From assembly GCA_933207985.1 (NCBI GenBank), contig OW240918.1, forward strand, positions 16,220,063 to 16,284,062: a stretch of 64,000 nucleotides of DNA, written 5' to 3'. Position numbers and translations under genes: made by a program. Shown here in pieces: positions 45,831 through 57,800 of the stretch. The stretch is from Pelobates cultripes. Taxonomy: Eukaryota; Chordata; Amphibia; Anura; Pelobatidae. Every line of letters starts with the position of its first letter. Position 1 is the first letter of the stretch. The notes beneath the pieces were generated by a model. That model saw only the letters and a program-made list of their open reading frames with translations, searched no databases and was not told the origin of the DNA.

Positions 45831-48404
45831 AATGTTTCCTTCCCCTGCTTAAGCTGTACCGTTAGAATTGATTTAGTTTAAGCAGTGTCATAGCAAACCA
45901 CATCGATATGATATCATGGGATATCAGTACTAGCAAGCTCACCCATTTTAATAAACCCTATGACAGCAATATAAAGGATCTGGTGGGCTTGTGTTTCCGT
46001 GCATTCTTTCATCCTAATCTTGCTGGCCCTGCACCATTGAGGGTAAAGTAAGAACTGAAGGTTTAATGGAGCATACAAGTTTCCCCACAAGTTTGCCGCC
46101 CAGGTGGACCTTGTGGGACACAGGACATAAAATCAACAAGTCAATAAAAACAGTAGCTGGCGGAATACAATTGAAAAAAAGAAAAGGGAAGAAAGGTGAG
46201 GAAGGGCAAAAAAAAAGCTGGGCTTGCATTTAATGGCCATTGGAGTTACTAAATAACCTATATAACCTGAGCGCAGGTAACTCTTTTTCTCTTTGGTTTT
46301 TATAAAACAATTAAATATTTATTGTAAATAAAGTCAGTCACAAACCAGAAAATGTTCTGAAGTGTAATTTCAAATTGTAATCCGAAATAGCAGAACTCTG
46401 AGCCATAAACTATTATCATTATTATTAAGAGCCAGTAGATTTTCGCAGCCGAAATATACTGACCAGTCTCCAACCTGCTTACTGCTACTAATGTCTGGCT
46501 CTGCAGTTACTGTGTCTAAGTGTTCACCTACTCAAGGCTAGGACACCTTCGGAACTCTAGATGTTGTGGACTACATCTCCCCTAATACATTATGGGAGTG
46601 CATTTTGGAAGATTTCGTTTGAACCGTATGCCTCCATGCCTCCTAGGGCTTGTGAAGGGGCTTGGAGGCCAGCCTCCTTTCCACAGATGATGGACCTTGC
46701 CCCAGACCCTCTAAAACACAGTTAATACACAGAGTACTATTGTCACTGTGAGCCCCGGGCTGAAGTTGGGTGAACTGGGGGATTTCCTGGTCCCATTCTT
46801 ACGCCGAACACCACCGTTTTGGGTACTGTGTGTTTTTGTATTATTTGTATGAGGGGGAGGCTTCTACTAGAGATGCTTGTATTTAGCAGTGTGAGTGAAT
46901 TCCCTGAGGTGCAGATAAAGGTCAAGAGCAGGGGCTGCCACCTGCAATCACCGCTCAGGTTGTCCTAGCAGATATCTCACTGTGACTCCTGATAGGTCGG
47001 AGCCTGTTTTGCTCTGGCAACCTTGAGTGCCGTGCAATGGCAGCCCAATTGCCATGCATGGCACACGTGCCATAGGTTGCTGATCTCTGCCCTATGGGAA
47101 AGCATTGGATTGGCTGAGATTATCAAGACTGATGAAGAAAGGAGAGTAAACTTCCCTTTTTTTTATTTCATTAGGGGGGAGGGGGAGAGACGGTCATCTA
47201 ACTAGGAATACATGTTCCTAATGCTATGGTGTTCCTTTAAGAAAATTTGATCTTTTGTGGTGTATCAAAGCAATCCTCTTTTGGGGAATATCATGGCCTT
47301 GACAAAGTCTGAATTAAACATTTTTTTGCATTTTCTATTAATGAACTAATATTGTGAATAATGTGTTTAGCGTTCTTTGAATCACACGTTTTAAAGTTCA
47401 TCTTTTTTATGACGTGTGACCTAAACATGGTTTTGATTTAAAAGTGAAAACAAAAAGAAAAAAGATACAAAAGATTAAATAATTTTAAAACCATTGAGAA
47501 ATATCTATTTAGAGCACACAAATTAAAAAATCTTAACCCCCATTTAGTTTTGATTTGGTTTTTCTTTTTTTTTTTATATATTGCTATGTTGAGCTACATT
47601 TATATATTTAATTTAGTGAATGATATTATTAATTTTATTTATTTATTTTCTATTATTTATTTTTTTTACTTTAAAGAGGTGCTTTGGGATATATATTTCT
47701 CTAAAACAGATTTGCACTTAATCCCAAGGAGACGTGTTAACGTGGAGGAGAGAATATGCAAACGAAAACGTGAAAATGTCTGTTCCTGGTTTTGTATCTG
47801 CTATGCAGTGGGCCCTTGCATACATTCTTGGAGAATACAATTATCAGCATTCTGTTAAAGATTGTAATGAAATGAGACAGCAGAGGCGACATATAGATAA
47901 ATGTCAGTCATTTCTGATGTTTATTGAGGGCATATTTATTTACACAGATTATACTTGTTTCACAATTTTGTATTTAGTGATTCACATTAGCAGAGTCCTA
48001 AAAATTACACAGATTTGACATGTGGCTAGCAGCATAGGGGAATATAATGAATGTACTATTATACAGAACAATTTGTGGATCGTGCCAGTTGTATAATAAA
48101 GATACAGATACATATATAACAGATACGAATATCAATTAGGCAAAGGAAACTTCTATTCAGGCCAATATAGCCAAGTTAGAGAAATTTGTCAAACTCTGCT
48201 TAGCAATTAAAGACCGTAACAGCTGATCATGTCACGAATAAGTCTCATAATAAAGGCCAGAAGCATGTGTGAATTTTGAAGATATGTGAATAGGCCATGT
48301 GAGGACTGTTATGTGATAAAACATATAGGAGGGCTCTAATTTGAAATGTAGATATATTTTAATTGTTCATTCTCAGGGTTATTTACTAATGGAGGATTTT
48401 CGGA
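45831..48404. other. Intergenic region downstream of gene A
   Basis: 2.6 kb without a gene. 46560-46615 (GGACTACATCTCCC...ATTATGGGAG) and 47030-47105 (GCACACGTGCCATAGGTT) look like short MITE/hAT-type fragments. 47085-47240 ends ATGGTGTTCCTTTAAG, a weak relative of the family B MITE end. Long T/A runs lie at 47545-47680. Confidence 0.4.
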
Positions 48405-48550
48405 AATCCAAAGTCAATTCAAAGTGAATTTAACATTCAAGGCCAAAGTAATCGAACTGAAAGCCTAGCTGACTTGAATAAATTTTCCAATTCAGCTACC
48501 TTGGCCTTCGATTTGAGCTTGTACGGAATTCACTTTGAATTGTCAGTTTT
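48405..48550. mobile_element. Small AT-rich foldback (MITE-like) just 3' of gene A stop
   Basis: TCAATTCAAAGTGAATT at about 48415 pairs with AATTCACTTTGAATTG near 48528. It lies 90-230 bp past the gene A stop, so it is probably inside the 3' UTR. Confidence 0.6.
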
Positions 48551-48636
48551 CTTCCGTTGTGTATTTAGTGTCAGAAGTATAGAATTTTACAAAATGTTTT
48601 TTTTAAAAACCACAGTATATTATGGGACATTACCAC

Positions 48637-48875
48637 TTACAGTAATTTTGCTAACTTATATTTTTTCTTTAACTTGCCATAAAGGACTGAAAGCAAGATA
48701 ACGCTGCAAACTGCTGCAATTAAGAGGGCGAATTCTACATATAAAGCAATCATCGCATCCGAAGTAGAAATTTCTAGACCGAGAAAGTCAACGAAGTCAG
48801 ATTCATCTTTCTCTATGGGCTCTGTAACGACAGCAGTGTGACCCCCAGAGGTTTTGGCTGGAATTGCAGTTGTAC
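48637..48875 (-). CDS. LCT: Gene A exon 17: stalk, membrane anchor, cytoplasmic tail, stop
   Basis: A Thr/Pro-rich stalk, then a hydrophobic span (about [20 protein letters not shown]), then [14 protein letters not shown] and TAA (48639-48637). The ALYVxF start of the span matches LPH. The tail (about 14 residues) is shorter than the mammalian tail as I remember it. Confidence 0.92.
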
Positions 48876-51800
48876 CTAGAATAACACATAGCACACACAT
48901 CACAAGATCTGTTGTAATTCATAGACTTCTACTGCAAATATAATTAAACAATTCATATAAATGATTAACACCGCATAATGCAAGTAAATCAAACTAAGAA
49001 CTTTACCTATAATTGAGATATAACTTCCGAAATCGTCTGAAGTTTACGCTCATCGACAGAGAATTAAAATAACATTTACAGGGTTATTCACTAAGCTCCT
49101 AATTACAGGGAATTGTAAATGGAATCTCAAATATTAGCCTAAAATAGGTTAGCTGTGACTATAATGGAGCTATGTGCTAATCTGGCCTTAATTTTGCCAT
49201 TCGGATGTCAACTCACGCATTTGTCTTACAGGTATTTCGATGGTCCCTGATATTTACGTATGTGCCTTTTATCTAACTCTGTGTAGGTCACACATATAAT
49301 TAATTATGAGATGCATGACATTATCTACAAGAGAGTGAGTAGGACTACATAAGATCTACTATTTATTAGTACTATAAATTGTTGTGATATACTACACTAT
49401 TGGGCTTTCCTCAGTTTTATGTATATTAAAATGGATCCCAAGCATTTCCTGATCTGGCACCTTTCATAAAAAATTTGGCTTTTCTCCTTGCAAGTTTGTA
49501 CATTTGTTAATGTTGTTGGTTATTTTTTAGCCTTTTTTACTATTGTGTTTTTTTCTTCTATATCTACCTCCCGTTGGGAACATGTAGTTCTATAATTGAA
49601 TAGTTGAAAGCTGTACCTAACATGGGATTCATGACATATATTTATTTTCACTAATATACAGGCTTTTTTGATGGGGAGTGTCCTCTGCTCACTCACCTTC
49701 TGACGGTGTCTCCAGGCAAGCATGAGGTCCATCGGCTGGGTCAGGGAACCCATTGCATTGCATGAGAGTTCTGTAATACGCTGCAGACTGCTTAGGAATA
49801 CGTGGTAAGTTTGGATCTGAGTAATTTGTGTAATACAAGCCGAATCGTTCAGCGTATCCAGTTGCCCACTCGAAGTTGTCCATTAGACACCAAGCTGTGT
49901 ATCCTCGGAGGTCTACACCATCGTACTTGACAGCTGTGGCAAGGAACAAGGAAACCATTTTCCATTATAATCTAGCTACACAATTTAAAAAAAGACATAA
50001 AAAATAAACCGCAAACCATCAAGTCCAAACATACAAAAAATAATAATTATAATATATATATATATTTGTGAGACATAACAGGTGGTGGGCTTTGGGGCTT
50101 CGTTGCACTTTGTCTCTCCAGTTACCTTTCAATGCTTCATTCACATAAAGCTTGTAGTAATGTTCTCGCCACTTATCATTCAGATTTGTCCCACGTTCCG
50201 AAATGCCATTCTCGGTTACATAAATTGGGGGGTTGTTGTATTCTTCCTTTATCCAGTTTAATATTCTTCGGAAACCAAACGGTGTCACTTTCAACCAAAT
50301 GGAGCCGGAACCCAGCCAGCTTCGGTCGGTCATAGGATTCACAGCCCTGTGAAAGCAGACAAGAGCAAGGGTGTCTCACTGATATTCAGGATAACTATTG
50401 TGCACATGTGATACGGCTGATTAATAGGAAGAAACAAAATTAACTGAATCTTAAATGGTGCGAATATTTGTTAATACTAGCTCGTGAGATAGCTCAGTGG
50501 ATATATCTCCAGATACTTTTTTTCAGAATAAGAAGTTTAATTTCTGACTAAGTAAATGCAGCCAGTCATTCTTCCAAAGGTCCATAAAATGAGCACCATT
50601 AAAGGAACACTTTAACATTAAAAATGCTGCCCCAGTCCAGTGCGTCACCATAGAAAAGCATTGGGGGGGTAAGAGGGGGAGTGTATATTAAGAGAGAGGA
50701 ATAGTCAGAGTATCGCAGAAATAGAAATCAGATTCTGATACCATAGAAATTCCAGAAAATTCCTTAAAGAAGAAGAGATTGCCCCCCTGGTATAGGATCT
50801 TTTCCCCAATCTGTACCTCTACATACCAGGACATAAAGTGAAAAGATTTGTGTTTATCATCCCGGACCCCCCCATGGACATATGGGATAGTAGGGGAACA
50901 CTTAGCAAAGAATTGTTTGACTTTCTTATGCTTAGTATGAGTTGTCTACACCCAAACATTATAAAGCAAAGCTTGTTTGAAAAAGCAGTAAGCAGGAATA
51001 CAGTTTCTCTAGCTGTAGAATGCAAGGTCCTCTGTACAAGCAGTCTGTGGTGCTCTTAGTAACATCATAGTTATATTGTAGCATATCATAAGATATACAA
51101 GTGACACATAACATTCAGGCTGCAGCTAAGTAATGGAGAGTCGTACCTTTACATTGTACAGCAAGATTATTTTGTTAGGTCTTACCTGTCAGCGTCATAT
51201 GATTGGATAGCTTGTGGGAAATTGATGGGAGACGCCAGGATGGTGGTGTAATGATTAAATCCAAAATAATCATATGTTCCTTTTATCCGTTTCTTCTCAC
51301 TCTCTGTGAATTCTGGAAGTCTACATGTAATTAAAGACAATTATACAAATACAATGTTTTTGTTAAAATACCCCATAATATTGTGATAGAGAATTAAATA
51401 TTCGTCTCCAAAGATGTTCTGTTTTTACCGTGATGTCGTAAGTCCTTGAGCAAGACTTCTCTCCCGAATCCTGGATTTCATGATTTCATTGTAGTCACCA
51501 TTCTTGAAAATTGGATTTGCAAACCATCCACCGTAAAACTAAGCCCAAAAAAATAGATTAAAAAAAATTAAAAATTGAACTTTTAACCTGTTAATTGCAT
51601 GTACAAGCAGCATAGTGGATCCATATGAAAATTTGCAAGCGTTTGCACAGGTTACATCGCACACATGAAAATCCTTTATTATAAATAACATTCTCATGAC
51701 TTATTGCTGCATACAAAGGACTATCACTAGAGCAAAACTTTACTATGTTGTATCTCACTTTTATAGTTTTTAAATAAAGTTGAACTGTCACTTTTCGGAA

Positions 51801-54800
51801 GTGAGAGTTCCTTGTTTCGCCCCGAACTAACAGCAGACATATGTAAAAAACACAGTTACATCTGCTGCACTTCTGAGTTCAAGGTGACTTAATGCTCATG
51901 ATATCTATAGTATGCTTATCATTTCTACAGAGAATTGACATACGGGCGCATGTAAGCTTGGCCATTCCTTTAATCCTGCTGTACTATACATGTGCATGTA
52001 TCCCCACCTACGGCACTGCAGGGGTTAATTAATTTACATAGATTGCCCTGGCCGTGCCCTTAATGAAATGCATTCCTTATGAATTAAATAATAATAGAAA
52101 AATGCGTGAGATAAGAAAATATATTGCATAACCCGTTATTAAAGGACCACTCTAGGCACCCAGACCACTTCAGCTTAATGAAGTGGTCTGGGTGCCAGGT
52201 CCCTCTAGGATTAACCCCTTTTTTTTATAAACATTTTATAAATGGGTTAATCGAGCCTCTAAAGCCTCTAGTGGCTGTCTCATTGATAGCCGCTAGAGGC
52301 GTTTGCGTGCTTCTCACTGTGAAAATCACAGTGAGAAGACGCCAGCGTCCATAGGAAAGCATTGAAAAATGCTTTCCTATGAGACCGGCTGAATGCGCGC
52401 GCAGCTCTTGCCGCGCATGCGCATTCAGCCGAAGAGGAGGATCGGAGGTGGAGAGGAGAAGGAGAGCTTCCCGCCCGGCGCTGGAATAAAGGTAAGTTTA
52501 ACCCCCTTCCTCGCCATCCAGCCCAGCGGGAGGGGGTCCCTGAGGGTGTGGGCACCCTCAGGGCACTATAGTGCCAGTAAAACGAGTATGTTTTCCTGGC
52601 ACTATAGTGGTCCTTTAACTGTTTGTGTATTATCTGTTTGTGCATAAATCTCAAAAATGACAGTTCTGTTAATAACAATAACTTATTAATCAAAGAATTT
52701 GAAACTCAAAAATTTTTTTATTTTGTTAAATTGAAAAAAATATTTTCCGTTTTACTGATAAATGAGAATTGACTTTTCTGGAGAAAAAAAAAATCCAGAC
52801 TACACACTCTAATTAATAGCAGGGCCGGAATAGATCTTTAAAGTGAGTGTGTCGGGACATGTTCACTTCAAGCAATAATATCTCGTTAGGCATTTAGTAT
52901 ATAATTTATCATTGTGATACATTATATATTCCATGACTTTAGGAGATGTTGATTAAATACTTACCTCCTATCCAGCACCAGCAGCGCCACCTACAGGGAA
53001 CTTTGTAGTAATGAAAATGTATTACAAAAAATGTGATGACTAGGCGCTTACAGATATATTAAGTTTCAGATGCTGTTAAACACTCAAAAGGGCCACTCCA
53101 AACAACCCAAAAAGTACTAAAAGACAAATACAAAAAACTCAGTGATATGACCCTCCATCTAAATTTGCCGAGTGAGAGTGCAGCGCTACAGGGTAAATGG
53201 ACACTTGTCCTTCAGTACCACATGTAAGGACGATATTGTCATAAAAGTAAAAAAACAAACAAAAAGTATATATAGTGTAATATTGTTAAACTGTATGCAT
53301 AAATAATAATTTTTCATATCCCAACTCACATTCTTTAGAGCCTTTTTTTTATATATACCCCTGCCGTCCTGTAACGTGTCACTGCTTGCCTTTCTTCCAT
53401 CTCTGACTGGATGTCCTCCTGTTTTCTGAAACCCTGTCTCTCTAAAACTGAGCTCCTTGTCTTTCCTTCTCCTAATACTGATCCTACTCTTTAGCTCTCC
53501 CTTTAAGTTAGTTGTATCCACCTCAGTCCATCCTTGCAAGTGCGCTGTCTTGGTGTCATACTTGATTCTGGCCTCACCTTTGAGCCTCACATCCAGTATG
53601 TTACCAAATCCTGTAAAGTCCATCTTAAAAACATAGCCCGCATCTGCGCCTTTCTTAAGCAAGATGCTACTAAGGAGCTTGTCCATGCTCTAGTAATTGC
53701 CCGCATGCATTATTGTAACCCTCTCCTGATTGGTCTTCCCAAAAGCCGTATTGCCCCGCTACAGTCTGTAATGAATGCTGCGGCCAGACTGATTTTCCTC
53801 TCTAGTCGTTCCTCTCACACCTCTTCCCTCTGTCAGTCCTTACATTGGCTTCCTGTATCCTATAGGAGTCAATTCAAAGTACTAACCAATACCTATAAAG
53901 CATTGACCAATTCTAGCCCCTCATATATCTCTTCACAGATCCATAGGTATGTCCCTTCTCGGCCTCTCCGCTCTGCCCATGACCTTCTCCTGTCTGTACG
54001 CATACGGCCAACTCACACTTGCAGGACTTCTTGCGGCCGGCTCCTTTCCTATGGAATAGCCTGCCTACTGCCATCAGACTCTCCCCTAGTCTTCAATCGT
54101 TTAAGGAGTGCCTTAAAACCCATCTCTTTAGGAAAGCTTATGGCCTCCCAGAGTAACCTCTACCTCATATACCTGTCTCTTTCTCTCTCCTAAAGGGCAG
54201 CACTCTACTCTCTCCTCCAGCTCTGCTTCACTCCCACCTTATTTAATTGCTATTTCCCATCCTAATGTGTTTTATACCCCACCTCCTATAGACTGTAAGC
54301 TCGTTTGAGCAGGGTCCTCTTCCACCTATCGTTCCTGTAAGTTTTCTTGTCATTGTTCTATTTATAGTTAAATCCCCCCACTTATAATATTGTAAAGCGC
54401 TACAGAATCTGTTGGTGCTATATAAATGGCAATAATAACAATAATATAGTCTCTAAACAAACAGGTTTTCGAGCACTTTTCCAGGTGGCAACATTAGCAA
54501 TATGGGTAATGTAGCCACACAGCACGTCACGTCATAAAGTGGAAGTGACGTGCCGGCATTTAGCCGATGGACACTTTATATTTCTTTCCCCCAGGTCTGT
54601 AGTGCACAAATAACCGGAAGTGACGAAATGGGATATCATGTCACTTCCGGAACCGGAGGATTATGGACTATGTAGTCGGGGAATTGAAATAATTGGGATT
54701 ACAGCACAGAATTACAAACAGCCGGAACTCACACTAGGAAAGAAGAACCGCTGAGCAGGTAAAGAAAGGATTGGTTCAGAGGGACAGGAAGGTGGCCCCA

Positions 54801-57800
54801 AGCCTCATTCAAAAGGGGAACCAGGAACAGCACAGCGACATGCCGATTGAGAAAGCCCAAGGAGGGTGAAACGCGTCTTGGCTAAGGAGAGAGGTTTACT
54901 TTGGACTTATTTATATGTTTTTATATTTTTTTATATTCATTTTTATTTATGTTCAATACATAGTTATAATTTCATACTTACCTTAATCCTGTTGCACGGA
55001 GCACTTTTATTTCCTGGTCCTGAAGGTGGAGTGTAACCCCAATAGTTTGACACAAAGTGCTTATTCTCAGAGCCAGGTTCACAGACTCTGAATAAGGTGA
55101 GAATTTGAAGGAATGTGGATTTGCTATATAAATTAATAACTACAATTTGAAGAAAGGTCTGGTTGCCACCTGGAATAGTGCACGAAAATCTGCTTGTTTA
55201 GAGCCTGTATCAAAAGAGGCTCCAAAGAATGGGAGTTGGGATATGAAAAAATATTATTTATGCATATGGTTTAACAATATCACACTATATATACTTTTTG
55301 GTTTGGTTTGACCTTTATGACAGCATCGTTCTAACATGTGGTACTGAAGGACAAGTGTCCATTTACCCTGTAGTGCTGCACTCTCACTCTGTAAATTTAG
55401 GTGGACAGTCATATCACTAAAACTATGCTATGTTTTAATATGCTTTTTATAATAAATAGTTATTTTTATTCATATAACTATTTTGTTTCCCGTTTGCTAC
55501 CTGGTACCATCATATCCCAAGGTGGGGATTATCCCACCCATGCTGTGATAGCTAGAGCAGGCCTTGCTCTTAAAAATGTAAGTACATTACTTCTTCTTAA
55601 AATTCAAATATAAAGTACTTACTTCACCATCAGATTTTTCTGCTCTTCTACTTCCATATTCACCACCCATATCTACATTTGCATCTGGAGGACCAGCACT
55701 ACTTATACCACCATATATCCTTAGACGGGAATTAAACTGCCCACGCGCAATACAGCAGAGCTCTAATATAGCTCTACCAAATGTGAGTGGTTCTCCTATA
55801 GTTACTATATCGACTATCCGTACTTTATCAAATTGTACTGTACCATTATTGTCTTTTTTTTTGTATAATCCTGAGGTTTATAACATCATACCCTCTGAAG
55901 TTTTATGTACGTATGATTTTGGGCGCGGTACACGCCATATCTTTTTCTGTTCAATTACCACACGAGGTCTTGGGAATCCTTGTATTGTATACAGCAGCCC
56001 CAACATATCTATTGCACTATAGAGAGCGCCTATAGTCCTTGTTTTTAGTCATATCACTAAACACTGAATTTTTTTGTATTTGTCTTTTAGAACTTTGTAG
56101 TAATGCACTAAGGTAACACTCGTTAGTACTGGGTTAAAATTTTATTTACCGGTGAGATTAGAGTCCATATCTTTCTTTAGTTTTTTTTTTTTTGCACAAT
56201 CTATACATTCGGCTAGCAATCCTGGAAACACAGTTTAAATGTGAAATGTTATCCTTTTTCAGGGCTCCAGATATCCACTCACCCACTATTCATTGGTGAG
56301 TGAAGAGTGTGCCATGGACAATCTAGGCTTGCAGTGGCAAGTACCTTTAACACCTGGCTGCTAGTGTAAAACTTGAAATTTTAGGGACCTGCTTTTTCAT
56401 TTAAAGTAGCACTATAGGGTCAGGAACACAAACATGTAGTCCTGACTCTATAAGGTTAAAACCACCATCTAGCCCCCCTGGGCCCCTCATGCCTCTAAAA
56501 ATAAAGTAAAATCTTGAATTCTTGAATTCAAGCCTGCAGCTGCATAGTTTGTCAATGTTTCCCTTAGACCTGCCCACTGCCTGCTGACACCATCAGAAGT
56601 GGTGGCCTGATCCAATCACAGTGTTTCCCCATAGGATTGGCTGAGACTGACAGAGAGGCAGATCAGGGGCAGAGCCAGCACAATTCCAACACAGCCCTGG
56701 CCAATCAGCATCTCCTCATAGAGATACATTGAGTCAATGAATCTCTATGAGGAAAGTTCAGTGTCTGCATACAGAGGGAGGAGACACTGAATGTTTGAAT
56801 GCATTTTAGGCAGCCATGACCCAGGAAGGATCTCTAACAGCTATCTGAGGAGTGGCCAGTGAAGTTATCACTAGGCTGTAATCTAGACATTGCATTTTCT
56901 CTGAAAAGACAGTGTTTACAGCAAAAAGCCTGAAGGTAATGATTCTACTCACCAGAACAAATTCAATAAGCTGTAGTTGTTCTGGTGACTATAGTGTCCC
57001 TTTAACATATATTTGTCTGGACCACTTGAGGTATGCTTTAAGTTCACTTTTTTCATATTCTAAAAGTAGGCCATTTAACTGACTTTCATTAATTCTCTGC
57101 TACTACAACACAATAGAGAATATTCGGTGTACCACCAGCTGTTTTGGATTATAATCCAACACCTCCACGATTCCCAAGAGTCATTTATTGGCATAGATGG
57201 AGTACCAAGCAATGCCCGTCTTGTAACTGGGTCTCATAAATCATCCATTGCGTCTGTTAATGCCTCTTTATCCCAGTCACATACTGAGAGGCCAGAAATC
57301 GTGTATTTATACTGCATGGACAGGGTTTGCTGTGATTACATAGAAACATAGAATGTGACGGCAGATAAGAACCATTCGGCCCATCTAGTCTGCCCAATTT
57401 ACTAAATACTTTCATTAGTCCCTGGCCTTATCTTATAGTTAGGATAGCCTTATGCCTATCCCACGCATGCTTAAACTCCTTACTGTGTTAACCTCTACCA
57501 CTTCAGCTGGAAGGCTATTCCATGCATCCACTACCCTCTCAGTAAAGTAATACTTCCTGATATTATTTTTAAACCTTGTCCCTCTAATTTAAGACTATGT
57601 CCTCTTGTTGTGGTAGTTTTTCTTCTTTTAAATATAGTCTCCTCCTTTACTGTGTTGATTCCCTTTATATATTTAAATGTTTCTATCATATCCCCCCTGT
57701 CTCGTCTTTCCTCCAAGCTATACATGTTAAGATCCTTTAACCTTTCCTGGTAAGTTTTATCCCGCAATCCATGAACCAGTTTAGTAGCCCTTCTCTGAAC

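Larger units (their letters stand above)
53125..56090. mobile_element. Large foldback element, interrupted by an L2 LINE and another insertion
   Basis: Left arm 53125-53347 plus 54450-54496 is complementary to the right arm 55146-55421 plus about 56047-56087 (for example TTCATATCCCAACTC / GAGTTGGGATATGAA and GTGTCCATTTACCCTGTAG). An L2 copy (53348-54449) splits the left arm and a 0.6-kb insert (55422-56046) flanked by AGTCATATCACTAAA splits the right. The centre (54497-55145) holds a GAAACGCGTC motif typical of frog repeats, possibly a Penelope-like element. Confidence 0.6.

Noticed and set aside
47550..48018. Plus-strand frames of about 100 codons downstream of gene A
   Set aside because: AT-rich, no domain, no similarity I recognise and no splice-linked partner.
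48637..51538. Gene A as LCTL (single-domain lactase-like protein)
   Set aside because: Exon 9 carries the end of a preceding GH1 domain fused to the start of domain IV, which only multi-domain LPH has.
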